64,000 nucleotides of DNA, from NCBI GenBank assembly GCA_947503715.1, contig CANNER010000002.1, forward strand, positions 1 through 64,000, read 5' to 3'. Below, in pieces: positions 30,958 through 41,157 of this stretch. The position numbers and the translations under genes are program-made. Every line of letters starts with the position of its first letter. Position 1 is the stretch's first letter. A model generated the notes under the pieces. It saw only the letters and a list, made by a program, of their open reading frames with translations. It had not been told where the DNA came from and searched no databases. Source of the DNA: an uncultured Caulobacterales bacterium. GTDB taxonomy: Bacteria; Pseudomonadota; Alphaproteobacteria; Caulobacterales; Maricaulaceae.

Positions 30958-31004
30958 AATGGGTTAGGGACAATATCAATTGAATTTCAATTGGGTCCAA
31001 CGGC

Positions 31005-31817
31005 ATGAAAAATCTTGTAAATTTCTTTTTCTCTTTCGATAAATTATTCAAAGAGAAATTAATCGTTCCTGCCTTCTGGTTGGCAATCGTATATTACGGA
31101 CTTAAATATCTTGTTCAGGCTGTGGACGCCGTCCAACTCCATCCACTTAACTGGTTCATTGGACCCGTGAGTTTTATTGCAAAGATCCTGTTTACTTTAC
31201 TGGTCATTCGGATCGTCGCGGAGCTTGTTGTTGCGATCTTCCGAATTAATGACAACCTTTCGCCCGATAAAGGAAAATCCGAACTCGCCGATATTGACCC
31301 GATGCTGGAGGCCCGCAAGGCTGCAGAAATGGCCGCGGCCCGTACACGCGAAGCGACCAAATCCGTGAGCGAGAAGGCCAGCGCTGCGACCAAATCCGTG
31401 CGCGAGAATGTCGACGATATGGCCGATACGGTTCAGGCCAAGGCGAAATCCGTGACTCAATCTTCAAAGGAAAAAACAGAATCTATTATGGGTAAAGGCA
31501 GCGTCCCGCATCCGGATCAGGACCCGACACCCGTCAAAATTCTGGAACCCAGCGCCGCTGATACGCCGAAGAAACGGGGACGACCAAAAGGGTCAACCAA
31601 CAAACCGAAACCTGCAAGCTCGGCTACGCCGAAAAAACGGGGCCGTCCGGCTGGGTCAAAGAACAAGACCAAAACGACGACGACAACGAAAGCGAAAACA
31701 GCCCCAAAGAAACGCGGTCCAAAGCCAGGTTCGAAAGCTCCTCGCGATGCGGACGGCAATCTCCTCAAAAAAGATGGCACGCCGCGCAAGAAACCGGGAC
31801 CGAAGCCCAAGTCCTAA
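31005..31817 (+). CDS. DUF4282-like membrane protein with AT-hook-like basic tail
   Basis: The 270-residue product has three parts. Residues 1-90 have two membrane helices and resemble DUF4282. Residues 95-165 are Ala/Lys/Ser/Glu-rich and predicted helical (AATKSVRENVDDMAD). Residues 185-270 form a Lys/Pro/Gly-rich tail with KKRGRPKGS and KKRGRPAGS, two close matches to the AT-hook core, and two degenerate copies (KKRGPKPGS, KPGPKPKS). The tail resembles histone H1-like bacterial proteins and would bind DNA; the N-terminus would anchor it to the inner membrane. A role in tethering the nucleoid is inference. Confidence 0.75.
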   Translation: MKNLVNFFFSFDKLFKEKLIVPAFWLAIVYYGLKYLVQAVDAVQLHPLNWFIGPVSFIAKILFTLLVIRIVAELVVAIFRINDNLSPDKGKSELADIDPMLEARKAAEMAAARTREATKSVSEKASAATKSVRENVDDMADTVQAKAKSVTQSSKEKTESIMGKGSVPHPDQDPTPVKILEPSAADTPKKRGRPKGSTNKPKPASSATPKKRGRPAGSKNKTKTTTTTKAKTAPKKRGPKPGSKAPRDADGNLLKKDGTPRKKPGPKPKS

Positions 31818-31853
31818 TCAATTCAATACCAGGCAGTCTTTCGGGGCCGCCTT

Positions 31854-32600
31854 TTATTTTACACAAACCGCCAATAGGCTAAGCGGGAGGGAGATGGGCA
31901 GAGTCTGCCCAGCATATTCGCTCAATAATTTATCCCGAAGAGTCTGGAGTGTTTCAGCCTGTCCGTCCTCTCTGGCGCGCAAATGCGCTGACCAACTCTG
32001 CGCAAAATCCGCAAGTTGTTCAGCGGTCCAGTCGGCTCCCGCATCGAAGGCAGGTATGTCCAATGTTGGAAATGGGCAATTTAGATTATCCGCAGAATAA
32101 CCCCTCATACAGAGGCGGTTACCCTCCGCCCAATAGGGATCAATCAACGCCAATAAAGGTGTCAGGAAATCCCGTTCGACCTCCGCCGTGCTGCGCGGTA
32201 ATTGATAGGTCCACGCACAGAAGAGCGCATCCGGTTTACTGACGCGCTTAACTTCTTCCCAGAACGCCACATCCGCGAACCAATGCACCGCTGTCGCAAC
32301 CGTGACGGCATCCGCCCAATGATCCGTTAGGCCCGAAGCTTGCGCTGGCGCGACGGTGTAATTGATATTGGGGTGAGGTCGCGCGGCAGCAATCTGATCT
32401 TCTGAAATATCAGTCGCATGGACCTCTGCAAATCGATCTGCCAGCGCGTGCGCGGCCTGACCGTTCCCCGTCCCGACATCCCAGACTTTTTCAGTGTCAG
32501 GACTATTCGCGGCAATCCAGTTATAGAGCTCTGCTGGGTATCCGGGTCGCCCTTTGGCATAGGTAGAGGCTTGTCGCCCAAAACTCGTTGCATTTCTCAT
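31854..32600 (-). CDS. Class I SAM-dependent methyltransferase
   Basis: The 248-residue product has VWDVGTGNGQAAHALA (SAM-binding motif I) near residue 39, HATDISEDQI (acidic end of strand 2) and VATAVHWF after strand 4. The layout fits small-molecule methyltransferases of the UbiE/Trans-aconitate type; the substrate is unknown. It faces the DUF4282-like gene tail to tail with 36 nt between them. Confidence 0.85.
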   Translation of the reverse strand: MRNATSFGRQASTYAKGRPGYPAELYNWIAANSPDTEKVWDVGTGNGQAAHALADRFAEVHATDISEDQIAAARPHPNINYTVAPAQASGLTDHWADAVTVATAVHWFADVAFWEEVKRVSKPDALFCAWTYQLPRSTAEVERDFLTPLLALIDPYWAEGNRLCMRGYSADNLNCPFPTLDIPAFDAGADWTAEQLADFAQSWSAHLRAREDGQAETLQTLRDKLLSEYAGQTLPISLPLSLLAVCVK

Positions 32601-32655
32601 GTGAGTATTAAAGCAGACCAGCCTAATAACGGGAAGTGACGAGACCGGAGAGTAG

Positions 32656-35241
32656 TTATGCAGCAGAGCTCAAGACGCTGACGCGAATCCTTCCCCCCGC
32701 CGCATCGACCTTGATCGTGTCGCCGTCCTTGATGCGGCCACCAAGAAGTTCACGGGCGAGCTCATCCTGTACTTGTTTCTGGATCACGCGTTTGAGGGGA
32801 CGCGCGCCGAAACTTGGATCGTACCCCGCGTCACCCAGATGTGTGCGGGCGGCATCCGAGAGTTCCAGCGTGATTGCTTTATCCTTCAGCCAGCCCTGCA
32901 AACGACCAATCTGGATATCGACAATCGCGCCCATATGTTCGGGCTTTAGCCGTTCGAAGAGCAGGATCTCGTCAATGCGGTTCAGGAATTCCGGACGGAA
33001 ATGCGCATTGACTTCAGCCATCACGCCAACCTTTGCCGCCTGCACATTATCGCCATCCGCGAGGTTCAGCAGATGCTGCGCCCCGATATTGGACGTCATG
33101 ATGATGAGGGTATTGCGGAAATCCACCGTGCGCCCCTGACCATCCGTCAGGCGACCATCGTCGAGGACTTGCAGGAGGATGTTAAACACATCGGGATGGG
33201 CTTTCTCGACCTCGTCAAACAGCACGACCTGATAGGGTCTGCGCCGCACGGCCTCGGTCAGGGCGCCGCCCTCGTCGTAACCAACATAACCGGGAGGGGC
33301 CCCGATCAACCGCGCGACGGAATGCTTCTCCATATATTCCGACATATCCATGCGCGTGATGGCCTGGTCATCATCGAACATAAATTCGGCCAGCGCCTTG
33401 GTCAGTTCGGTCTTCCCCACACCCGTCGGGCCGAGAAACATGAAACTGCCAATGGGGCGCTGCGGATCGCGCAGACCCGCCCGCGCCCGACGCACGGCAT
33501 CCGAGACAGCCTCGACCGCGCGTTCCTGTCCAATGACGCGCTGGCGCAGAACGGATTCCATATCGAGCAATTTTTCCCGCTCACCTTCCAGCATTTTCTC
33601 TACCGGCACACCCGTCCAGCGCGAGACGACAGCGGCGATTGTTTCCGCCGTCACGGTTTCACTCGCGAGGCTGGGCGCATCCGCCGTCTGCTCCAGTTCC
33701 GCCATTTGCGACTCCAAGGCGGGAATATCCTCGTGCTGCAGACGTCCGGCGGTTTCATAATCCCCGCGACGCACAACATCGGCCAGTTCAAACCGCGCGC
33801 GTTCCAACTCTTCCTTCACATCCGTTGCAGAAGCCAGTTTGGCCTTCTCCGCCTGCCACGCCGCCGTCATTTCATCAGACTGAGATTGTAATTCATCGAT
33901 CTCAATTTGGCGTTTGGCGAGACGATCTTTGGACGCGTCGTCTTTTTCCTTCTTCAGGGCTTCAACCTCAATGCGAAGCTGCACGAGGCGGCGGTCGATT
34001 TCGTCCAGCGCTTCGGGCTTGCTGTCGACCTGCATCCGCAGACGACTGGCGGCCTCGTCCATCAAGTCGATGGCTTTATCCGGCAGGAAACGATCTGTGA
34101 TGTAACGATTAGACAGTTGCGCTGCAGAGACAATCGCCGCGTCAGAAATGCGAATACCGTGATGGACTTCGTATTTTTCCTTGAGGCCGCGCAGGATGGA
34201 GACTGTGTCCTCCACTGTCGGCTCACTCACAAAGACGGTCAGGAAACGCCGCGCGAGCGCCGCGTCTTTTTCCAAATGTTTGCGATATTCATCCAGTGTT
34301 GTTGCGCCAATACAATGCAGCTCTCCACGCGCGAGGGCGGGTTTGAGCAAGTTGGCCGCGTCCATCGCTCCATCCGTTTTCCCGGCGCCAACGAGGGTAT
34401 GGATTTCATCGATGAAGAGAATGATCTGCCCCTCGGCTTTCTCAATCTCTTTCAGCACGGCCTTCAGGCGTTCTTCAAACTCGCCACGATATTTCGCGCC
34501 CGCGATGAGTGCGCCCATATCCAGCGCGAGTAATTTTTTATCTTTGACAGACTCTGGCACGTCGCCGGAGACTATGCGTACAGCGAGCCCTTCAGCGATG
34601 GCGGTCTTACCCACACCGGGTTCACCAATTAGAAGCGGGTTGTTTTTCGACCGCCGCGAGAGGACTTGCAGCGTGCGACGGATTTCTTCGTCCCGTCCGA
34701 TGACGGGGTCGAGCTTTCCGTCCCGTGCGGCCTGTGTCAGGTCGCGGGCATATTTAGATAGGGCTTCATATTGATCTTCGGCGGAGTCTGAGGTGACGGG
34801 GCCATCCGAGCGGACGGATTTAATGGCTTCACCCAATCGCGCAGTATCGACACCGCTCTGTGAGAGCGCCGCGTGTAGCTCTTTATCCGCATTGGAAACG
34901 GTGGCGAGGAGCAACCTTTCTACCGTGACAAAGGCATCGCCCGCATCTTTGGCGGACTTCTCCGCCTTGGCAAAAATCTTGGCCGACGCGCTGGAGAGAG
35001 AAAGTCCTGACCCGCCCTCGACGCGAGGCAATTTCTTCAATGTTGCATTGACGGCCGCATCCACGGCATCGGGAGACGCGCCGGACATTTGCAGCAAATT
35101 ACGCGGCAGACCGCCATCCTCGTGAATCAGCGCGCTCATGATATGCGCAGGCGTCAATTGCTGATGATCGCGCGTGACGGCCTCGGTTTGTGCCGTTTGG
35201 ATCACGCCCCGCGCCCGTTGTGTATAGGCTTGAATATCCAT
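32656..35241 (-). CDS. clpB: ATP-dependent disaggregase ClpB
   Basis: ClpB is the Hsp100 chaperone that pulls proteins from aggregates together with DnaK. The 861-residue chain has the N domain ([13 protein letters not shown]), the first AAA+ domain with GEPGVGKTA near residue 205, a coiled-coil middle domain around 410-520, and the second AAA+ domain with GPTGVGKTE near 610 and SEYMEKHSV. Length and order are normal. No ClpP-binding loop is expected or seen. An RpoH-type promoter lies just upstream. Confidence 0.96.
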   Translation of the reverse strand: MDIQAYTQRARGVIQTAQTEAVTRDHQQLTPAHIMSALIHEDGGLPRNLLQMSGASPDAVDAAVNATLKKLPRVEGGSGLSLSSASAKIFAKAEKSAKDAGDAFVTVERLLLATVSNADKELHAALSQSGVDTARLGEAIKSVRSDGPVTSDSAEDQYEALSKYARDLTQAARDGKLDPVIGRDEEIRRTLQVLSRRSKNNPLLIGEPGVGKTAIAEGLAVRIVSGDVPESVKDKKLLALDMGALIAGAKYRGEFEERLKAVLKEIEKAEGQIILFIDEIHTLVGAGKTDGAMDAANLLKPALARGELHCIGATTLDEYRKHLEKDAALARRFLTVFVSEPTVEDTVSILRGLKEKYEVHHGIRISDAAIVSAAQLSNRYITDRFLPDKAIDLMDEAASRLRMQVDSKPEALDEIDRRLVQLRIEVEALKKEKDDASKDRLAKRQIEIDELQSQSDEMTAAWQAEKAKLASATDVKEELERARFELADVVRRGDYETAGRLQHEDIPALESQMAELEQTADAPSLASETVTAETIAAVVSRWTGVPVEKMLEGEREKLLDMESVLRQRVIGQERAVEAVSDAVRRARAGLRDPQRPIGSFMFLGPTGVGKTELTKALAEFMFDDDQAITRMDMSEYMEKHSVARLIGAPPGYVGYDEGGALTEAVRRRPYQVVLFDEVEKAHPDVFNILLQVLDDGRLTDGQGRTVDFRNTLIIMTSNIGAQHLLNLADGDNVQAAKVGVMAEVNAHFRPEFLNRIDEILLFERLKPEHMGAIVDIQIGRLQGWLKDKAITLELSDAARTHLGDAGYDPSFGARPLKRVIQKQVQDELARELLGGRIKDGDTIKVDAAGGRIRVSVLSSAA

Positions 35242-35275
35242 GTTTCAGATCCTCAAAGAGTGTTCAGTTTCGAGT

Positions 35276-35306
35276 CCGAGATAGGACTAAAATCCTGTTG
35301 TTCAAG
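35276..35306 (-). promoter_or_regulatory. Heat-shock (RpoH) promoter of clpB
   Basis: On the minus strand CTTG (35303-35306), a 17-bp spacer and CCTATCTCGG (35276-35285) match the alphaproteobacterial RpoH consensus CTTG-N17/18-CYTATNTNNG at every fixed position. The start of transcription would fall about 25-30 nt before the clpB ATG. Confidence 0.75.
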
Positions 35307-35399
35307 ACGTGTGAATAGCTGTGACATGATTGAGCGTAAAAAATTTGGAACGGAATGGGTGTGGTTCCGTTTTATTTGCACACAATACAGGAGTTAATC

Positions 35400-35615
35400 A
35401 TGTCAGGTTATAGCGAAGGCACGAAGGTCGAATGGGAATGGGGCAATGGCTCGGCCACGGGTGAGATTGAGACCGTCTATACCCAAAAGACCACACGGAA
35501 AATCAAAGGCACGGACGTCACCCGAGAGGCCAGCGAAGACGAGCCCGCCTATTACATCAAACAGGATGACGGCGACGCCGTTTTGAAGTCACATAGCGAA
35601 GTTACAAAGGCTTAA
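35400..35615 (+). CDS. DUF2945 (HVA1/Tudor-like) small protein
   Basis: A 71-residue protein. KVEWEWGNGSATGEIETVY and the C-terminal IKQDDGDAVLKSHSEV match DUF2945, now described as the hypervirulence-associated Tudor-like domain. It is a small beta-barrel protein of unknown role. I chose ATG 35400, after CAGGAG; a longer frame starts at 35355 without support. It is divergent from clpB. Confidence 0.85.
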   Translation: MSGYSEGTKVEWEWGNGSATGEIETVYTQKTTRKIKGTDVTREASEDEPAYYIKQDDGDAVLKSHSEVTKA

Positions 35616-35621
35616 AACAAG

Positions 35622-36677
35622 TCAGAAATTCTTTTTCAAAATCTGAGAGCCCTTATAAGATTTGCCGGAAACCCATTTTCCAATGGGTGTCCGTTCTCCG
35701 CCGGATGAGAATTTCTTGGCTGTGATAGTCCACATATACCAATCATCACTATCGTCTTCCTTTATGGGCACGACGAATTTAAACTCGTCCCATTTATAGG
35801 TCCAAACGGTTTCTGTGCCCGACCATGTTACATCTCCACTCAAGGAAACGTCCACGTCTTCAACTTCAATTTCTTTATCCTTACGTTCCCGTTCCACGAT
35901 TTCTTTGGTCGTTAAAACGATGGGGCCGTAGTCGCCAAAGCCATATTTTTTAGTCTCTAAAATCGCTTTCGCTGCCTTCAAACGCTTGCGGTCTTTCGAC
36001 TGGGCTTTTGGCAGTTTGAAATTTTCCAACGTCGCCGCATTCGCGTCCGCCAGTTTACTTTCATAGCCCGCAAGGCTTTTGAGAAAAGCTTTCGGCTTGG
36101 CCGCATCGCGTCCCAAACCTTCTTCGATTGCGAGTGCCGCCTTACCGTAGGCCCGCAAACGCGCAAAATTTTCCTCTGCCGTCGGACCTTTGTAATATTG
36201 CATTTCATTTTGATAACCATTCAGACCATCCGACATGGCTTTGGACATATCTGCATAGCTTTTATCAGATTTCGCCCGCTGCGACGTCGCATAACGCTGC
36301 ATCCTTTGGACATCACTATTATCATAAGGTGCGCCTTGCGAGACCGTGCCTGGATTACTGCCGAGATCGACTTTAGCAAATTTCGGGAGATAGTCTTGAC
36401 TGGCGAGAATTGTTTTGCGGGCGAGCGCGGCGTCCTCAATCCATTTTTCTATCTGTCCATCTTCAAAAGGCGGGTAGATAGGGCGCGGAACCGGACGGGA
36501 TTGCAGGCCTCTATCTATTTTCGCCAAAGCCGCTCGAATATCCGCTTTAGCCTGCGTATCATCCGCCTGTACCGTCATAATCTGAGCCTCGTTTTGAGAT
36601 GTCTGAGACTGCGCGACACCCGAAATGGATAGGGCGAGAACACCCATGAGCAGGGGTCGAGTATATTTGTGGGACAT
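35622..36677 (-). CDS. Exported protein of unknown function
   Basis: The 351-residue product has a signal peptide (MSHKYTRPLLMGVLALSISGVAQS, cleaved after AQS or so). The middle is helical and Ala/Lys-rich; the C-terminal 100 residues look beta-rich (VTWSGTETVWTYKWDEFKF) with conserved-looking Trp. I do not recognise a family. It lies tail to tail with the DUF2945 gene, 6 nt apart. Confidence 0.65.
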   Translation of the reverse strand: MSHKYTRPLLMGVLALSISGVAQSQTSQNEAQIMTVQADDTQAKADIRAALAKIDRGLQSRPVPRPIYPPFEDGQIEKWIEDAALARKTILASQDYLPKFAKVDLGSNPGTVSQGAPYDNSDVQRMQRYATSQRAKSDKSYADMSKAMSDGLNGYQNEMQYYKGPTAEENFARLRAYGKAALAIEEGLGRDAAKPKAFLKSLAGYESKLADANAATLENFKLPKAQSKDRKRLKAAKAILETKKYGFGDYGPIVLTTKEIVERERKDKEIEVEDVDVSLSGDVTWSGTETVWTYKWDEFKFVVPIKEDDSDDWYMWTITAKKFSSGGERTPIGKWVSGKSYKGSQILKKNF

Positions 36678-36848
36678 AGTTGCGCGCTCCTCTATTCATT
36701 TGCTTTAACACAAAATAAGCGCCTCAAAAACAATTAATCAGTTTCAGCTTAGCGCTTGTAGTCAGGCGTCATAAATGCGTAGCTGACAGATGGTTTTCAA
36801 AGGACAGAATTTATATCCCCATGGGGTCACGGCGCTTGAACATCGGTT

Positions 36849-38399
36849 ATGAGCCAAGGGCCCATCCGTCATATCGTTTTCTGGCTACCGCTCACTCTCT
36901 TCACCACCCTTGTCGTCACGAGCTTGATCATGCCCGTCAAGTTTCTGCGCGCCGCCACCGCTTTAAATAATTTGATATTAGATATTTTTTCGCAAGCTTT
37001 TTCGCTGGCGGCTTTCGCCTTTGTCTTGACCTGTCTTTGGGCCGCAGTCTCGCCTTTGGGAAAAATACGGATCGGCGGTCATGATGCTGTCCCGCTTCTC
37101 TCGCGTTGGAATTGGATGGCCATAACACTCACGACAACGGTGGCGATTGGGATTTTATTCTGGGCGACGGCGGAACCGCTCTATCATCTTTACACGCCGG
37201 GCGGATTACCGATTGAACCAAACTCAGTGGAGGCTGCGCGGTTTTCCATGGCGTCTCTCTATCTCCATTGGTCTTTCACGCCCTATGCGATTTATACGAT
37301 TCCCGGACTGACCTTTGCGCTGTGCTATTATAATTTGAAAAAACCGTTCTCTCTTTCCGCGCCGATTTCTGTTTTGATCAATCGACCCGTGCCGCGCATT
37401 GGCGCAGACCTTCTTGACAGTCTCGCGCTCATCGCATTGCTTTTCGGCTTATCTGCGAGTCTGGGCGCAGGCATCATGTCCATTTCGGGCGGGATAGACC
37501 GTCTCTCCCCCTTGAGCGTTAATCCCGTTCTGACAGGTTTCGTCGCCCTCACAATTATCAGCGCGTTCTTTATGTCCTCTGCCAGTGGATTGCAGAGGGG
37601 TATTCGGGTCCTGTCAGATATAAATACAAAGATATTTATCGCCCTGATGATCTTCGTGCTGATCGCCGGACCCACATTGGAGATTCTTAGCTTGGGCCGT
37701 CAGTCACTTGTGACTTACGCAAAAGAGTTCATCCCGCGTTCCCTCATGCTGGAACCGCATAATGACGAGCCCTGGTTGAAAAGCTGGACCGTTTTCTATT
37801 TTGCGAATTGGATGGCTTGGGCGCCTTTGGCCGCTTTGTTCTTGGGGAAGATTTCGCGGGGCTATACCGTTCGTGAATATATTTTGGTGAACCTGTTTTT
37901 GCCCGCGATATTTTCCATTCTTTGGATGACGATTTTCGGGGGGTTGGCGATTAATATTGAATTGGCGACGCCGCAAATATTAAACGATGTTTTGGAGAAC
38001 CTAGGGCCGGAACATGTTCTCTATGCTGTTCTTGATACTCTTCCACTCGCGACGGGTTTGGCGCTCTTGGTCGTGACCGTCTCTTTCCTATCCTATGTGA
38101 CGGCAGCGGATTCGAGTCTTGACGTCATCGCGACCCTGACACGGCGAAAAACGACAGCGGTGGAATTAAAGACAGATATGACGGCTGGGCCGAAAGCCCG
38201 AAAAATCTCTCTCATACTGAAATTCATCTGGGCGCTGGCCGTCGGGTTCGCCGCTTGGATCATGACAACATTATCCGGAATAGACGGCGTGAAAATGCTG
38301 TCCAATCTCGGCGGACTGCCGGCTTTATTTATTATCGTGATATTCAACGTAACCCTGATCGTTTTGGGAACGGTCAAATTGAAAGCCTTACGAGTTTAG
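36849..38399 (+). CDS. BCCT family transporter
   Basis: BCCT carriers import betaine, choline, carnitine or DMSP, usually with sodium, for osmoprotection or nutrition. The 516-residue chain has about twelve membrane helices and the family motif GILFWATAEPLYHLY near residue 98, and FANWMAWAPLAALFLGKISRG later. The substrate cannot be told. It overlaps the convergent WecG-like gene by 4 bp. Confidence 0.9.
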   Translation: MSQGPIRHIVFWLPLTLFTTLVVTSLIMPVKFLRAATALNNLILDIFSQAFSLAAFAFVLTCLWAAVSPLGKIRIGGHDAVPLLSRWNWMAITLTTTVAIGILFWATAEPLYHLYTPGGLPIEPNSVEAARFSMASLYLHWSFTPYAIYTIPGLTFALCYYNLKKPFSLSAPISVLINRPVPRIGADLLDSLALIALLFGLSASLGAGIMSISGGIDRLSPLSVNPVLTGFVALTIISAFFMSSASGLQRGIRVLSDINTKIFIALMIFVLIAGPTLEILSLGRQSLVTYAKEFIPRSLMLEPHNDEPWLKSWTVFYFANWMAWAPLAALFLGKISRGYTVREYILVNLFLPAIFSILWMTIFGGLAINIELATPQILNDVLENLGPEHVLYAVLDTLPLATGLALLVVTVSFLSYVTAADSSLDVIATLTRRKTTAVELKTDMTAGPKARKISLILKFIWALAVGFAAWIMTTLSGIDGVKMLSNLGGLPALFIIVIFNVTLIVLGTVKLKALRV

Positions 38400-39241
38400 C
38401 TCCGGCTCATCGACCATTTCGCCCAAAGCCAGAAGATTTTCGGGCCATCAAGTAGGTAGCGTTTCCACAACCGTTTCGGTTCTGACGCCAAACGATGGAG
38501 CCACTCAATCCGGGCTTTTTGCATCCATTTCGGTGCGCGTTTTGTACGGCCGGAGAGGAAGTCGAGTGAGGCCCCGACACAAAGGCCAAGACCGACGCAA
38601 TCACCGCGGTCCAGACACGCCTTCGCAACCATTTCCTGTTGCGGGCTACCCACGCAGATAAAGACATAGCGCGCGGGGTTGGCCGCGATATATTCTGCCG
38701 TCTTGGCAACTTCGGTCGGTTTGTGACGCAGGCCAAAGGGGGGTTCATAATGATTGATTTTATCCAAACCATAGAGCAACTTCACAGTCTCAATGATCTC
38801 TACATCCGCGCCGATCACCGTAATTGTATCGTCCGCCGTGATAACATTATCAAATAATTGTTGCGTCAAATCGCTACCCGGCACAGCTTTCAACGGAATA
38901 CCGGAAAACTTCGCAAGCAGCTCCAGAATACGGGAATCGCAGACAGAGAGCCAACTCGCCGCATAGAGCGGATTAAACACATCCGGTTCTTTCGAGACAC
39001 GTACGAGATGATCGACATTCGGCGTCACAAGGAAGCGGAACCCATGTTCCGCCGTCATCCATTTTGCGCGAGACAAAGTTTGCACAGGCGTCAGCGGATC
39101 AAAGGTCGCACCGATAAATTCATAACTGCGCGGATTGATGCGCCAATCCGTTTGGTCAGGCCGTTGATCCGTCCGGCGGTCCTGCCCCCGGGCAAGCGTT
39201 GGCACGTGCGGCGAGGCCGCTTTTTCTGCTGTCTGGTTCAT
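38396..39241 (-). CDS. WecG/TagA/CpsF family glycosyltransferase
   Basis: The 281-residue enzyme would add a sugar (ManNAc-type in known cases) to a lipid-linked carrier in polysaccharide synthesis. ATPNVDHL-like TPNVDHLVRV, SVCDSRILELL, PGSDL and FICVGSPQQEMVA follow the family order. It has no membrane helix except a possible amphipathic C-terminus (KIFWLWAKW). No other polysaccharide genes adjoin it; the ABC gene at 39331 is divergent. Confidence 0.9.
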   Translation of the reverse strand: MNQTAEKAASPHVPTLARGQDRRTDQRPDQTDWRINPRSYEFIGATFDPLTPVQTLSRAKWMTAEHGFRFLVTPNVDHLVRVSKEPDVFNPLYAASWLSVCDSRILELLAKFSGIPLKAVPGSDLTQQLFDNVITADDTITVIGADVEIIETVKLLYGLDKINHYEPPFGLRHKPTEVAKTAEYIAANPARYVFICVGSPQQEMVAKACLDRGDCVGLGLCVGASLDFLSGRTKRAPKWMQKARIEWLHRLASEPKRLWKRYLLDGPKIFWLWAKWSMSRS

Positions 39242-39330
39242 TCTCCAACCCTTTCGACACAGGCTTTACCACCGCGTGGTTGACATCAGGTTTACAGGCG
39301 CCACATGGCAGAGGTGAAAGCCATGCAAAT

Positions 39331-41157
39331 ATGAGACCGTCCCGAAATTCGACAGAACAAGATGATGCGGTTGAGCGCGGCATTTTCCAGCAACTTAAGG
39401 GGTTGTGGCGGCTAAAGCCCTATCTCTGGCCGGATGGAAATCCCGGCTTTAAAATCCGGTCCATCATCGCGGTCGTCCTGACCATTGCCAGCCAATTCGT
39501 GATCGTCGGCGCGCCCTTCTTATTGGGGCGGGCAATTGATGCGACGGAGCTGGCGGAAGAGACGGCTGTCACGCAAATCACGGTCGCGATTATCGCGCTC
39601 GCCATGGGCTATGGTGCGCTACGCTTGCTCTCGACCCTATTCTCCGAAGGTCGGGAATATATTTTCGCCCCCGTCGCGCAATCCGCACAACGGGCCGTGG
39701 CAACCGAGACTTTCGCGCATATGCACCGGCTCTCCCTGCGCTATCATCTGGAAAAACGCACCGGGCGGCTTACGCGGATAATTGAACGCGGTGTGAAATC
39801 GATTGATTTTCTCTTCCGCTTTCTCCTGTTCAATATTGGTCCGACATTTCTGCAATTGGCCATCGTCGCCGTGACCTTTACGTTGGCCTTTGACTGGCGC
39901 TTTGCCGCCATCGCGGTGGTTATCGTCCTCACCTATGTTGCCTTTACCGTCATCACGACGGAATGGCGGCTAAAGTTTCGGCGTGAGATGAACCGTCAGG
40001 ACAATGAGGCCGCCGCGAAAGCCGTGGACAGCTTGCTGAATTACGAGACGGTGAAATATTTCAGTTCAGAGAATTTTGAAACGACCCGATATGACGGCGC
40101 CATGGCGGGTTACATGAAGGCCGCGATCCGGTCACGGACCTCGCTCTCGACCGTGAATATTGGGCAGAGCCTGTTGATGAATATCGGAACCGTGGCGGTC
40201 GTCCTACTGGCTGCAACTGTCATTTTGGACGGCGATATGAAAATCGGTGACATCACCGCCGTTACGCTCGTCATGGCGCAGCTCTACCGTCCGCTCAATA
40301 TTCTCGGCTTTGCTTATCGCGAAATTAAACAAGCCCTGACGGATCTGGAAAATATGTTCGCCCTGATGGACCGCACGCCGGAAATTCAGGATAGTGATGA
40401 CGCAAAAGCCCTGACGGGTGTCGAGGGGCGTGTCGTTTTTGACGATGTCTATTTCCACTATGACGCGGACCGGCCCATCCTGAACGGGATCAGTCTTGAG
40501 ATTGAGCCCGGTCAGACGGTTGCGATTGTCGGACCCACGGGGGCGGGCAAATCCACGCTGTCGCGTATCCTGTTCCGCTTCTACGACATTTCGTCCGGCA
40601 CGGTGACGATTGACGGGCAGGATATACAGCGCTTGAAACAGGCCAGCGTCCGAAAAGCGCTGGGCATCGTGCCGCAGGATACCGTCCTGTTTAACGATAC
40701 GATTGGATATAATATCGGATATGCCAATCCCGACGCAACGCAGGCGGAGATCGAGCAGGCGGCGCAGGACGCGCAGGTTCACGATTTCATCGCGTCTCTG
40801 CCGAACGGCTATGAGACGATTGTTGGTGAACGCGGATTAAAATTATCCGGCGGGGAGAAGCAGCGCGTCGCGATTGCGCGAACGCTTCTAAAAAATCCGG
40901 CTATCCTCATCTTGGACGAAGCCACCTCCGCCCTCGACAGTGCGACGGAGCGGGACATTCAGGCCGCGCTGGACCGGATTTCCACGGACCGGACGACACT
41001 CGTCATTGCGCATCGATTATCGACGATCATCAATGCGGATCAGATCCTGGTCATGGAAGATGGCCGCATCCGGGAAAGCGGCCGTCATGAAGATTTGCTA
41101 AAACTCGATGGTCTCTACGCCTATCTCTGGGCGCAGCAGGAAAAGGATGTGGCTTAG
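39331..41157 (+). CDS. ATM1-type ABC exporter (fused membrane and ATPase domains)
   Basis: The 608-residue product has six helices in the N-terminal half and a C-terminal ATPase with GPTGAGKST, LSGGEKQRVA and LILDEATSALD. HRLSLRYHLEKRTGRL and the overall pattern match ATM1/ABCB7, which exports glutathione-linked sulfur or metal species and supports iron-sulfur protein maturation and metal tolerance. I chose ATG 39331; the frame opens at 39199 inside the divergent glycosyltransferase gene. Confidence 0.92.
   Translation: MRPSRNSTEQDDAVERGIFQQLKGLWRLKPYLWPDGNPGFKIRSIIAVVLTIASQFVIVGAPFLLGRAIDATELAEETAVTQITVAIIALAMGYGALRLLSTLFSEGREYIFAPVAQSAQRAVATETFAHMHRLSLRYHLEKRTGRLTRIIERGVKSIDFLFRFLLFNIGPTFLQLAIVAVTFTLAFDWRFAAIAVVIVLTYVAFTVITTEWRLKFRREMNRQDNEAAAKAVDSLLNYETVKYFSSENFETTRYDGAMAGYMKAAIRSRTSLSTVNIGQSLLMNIGTVAVVLLAATVILDGDMKIGDITAVTLVMAQLYRPLNILGFAYREIKQALTDLENMFALMDRTPEIQDSDDAKALTGVEGRVVFDDVYFHYDADRPILNGISLEIEPGQTVAIVGPTGAGKSTLSRILFRFYDISSGTVTIDGQDIQRLKQASVRKALGIVPQDTVLFNDTIGYNIGYANPDATQAEIEQAAQDAQVHDFIASLPNGYETIVGERGLKLSGGEKQRVAIARTLLKNPAILILDEATSALDSATERDIQAALDRISTDRTTLVIAHRLSTIINADQILVMEDGRIRESGRHEDLLKLDGLYAYLWAQQEKDVA

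Noticed and set aside
33001-33891. 296-codon plus-strand frame opposite clpB
   Set aside because: It is a shadow of the highly conserved clpB sequence with His/Arg-rich low-meaning translation.
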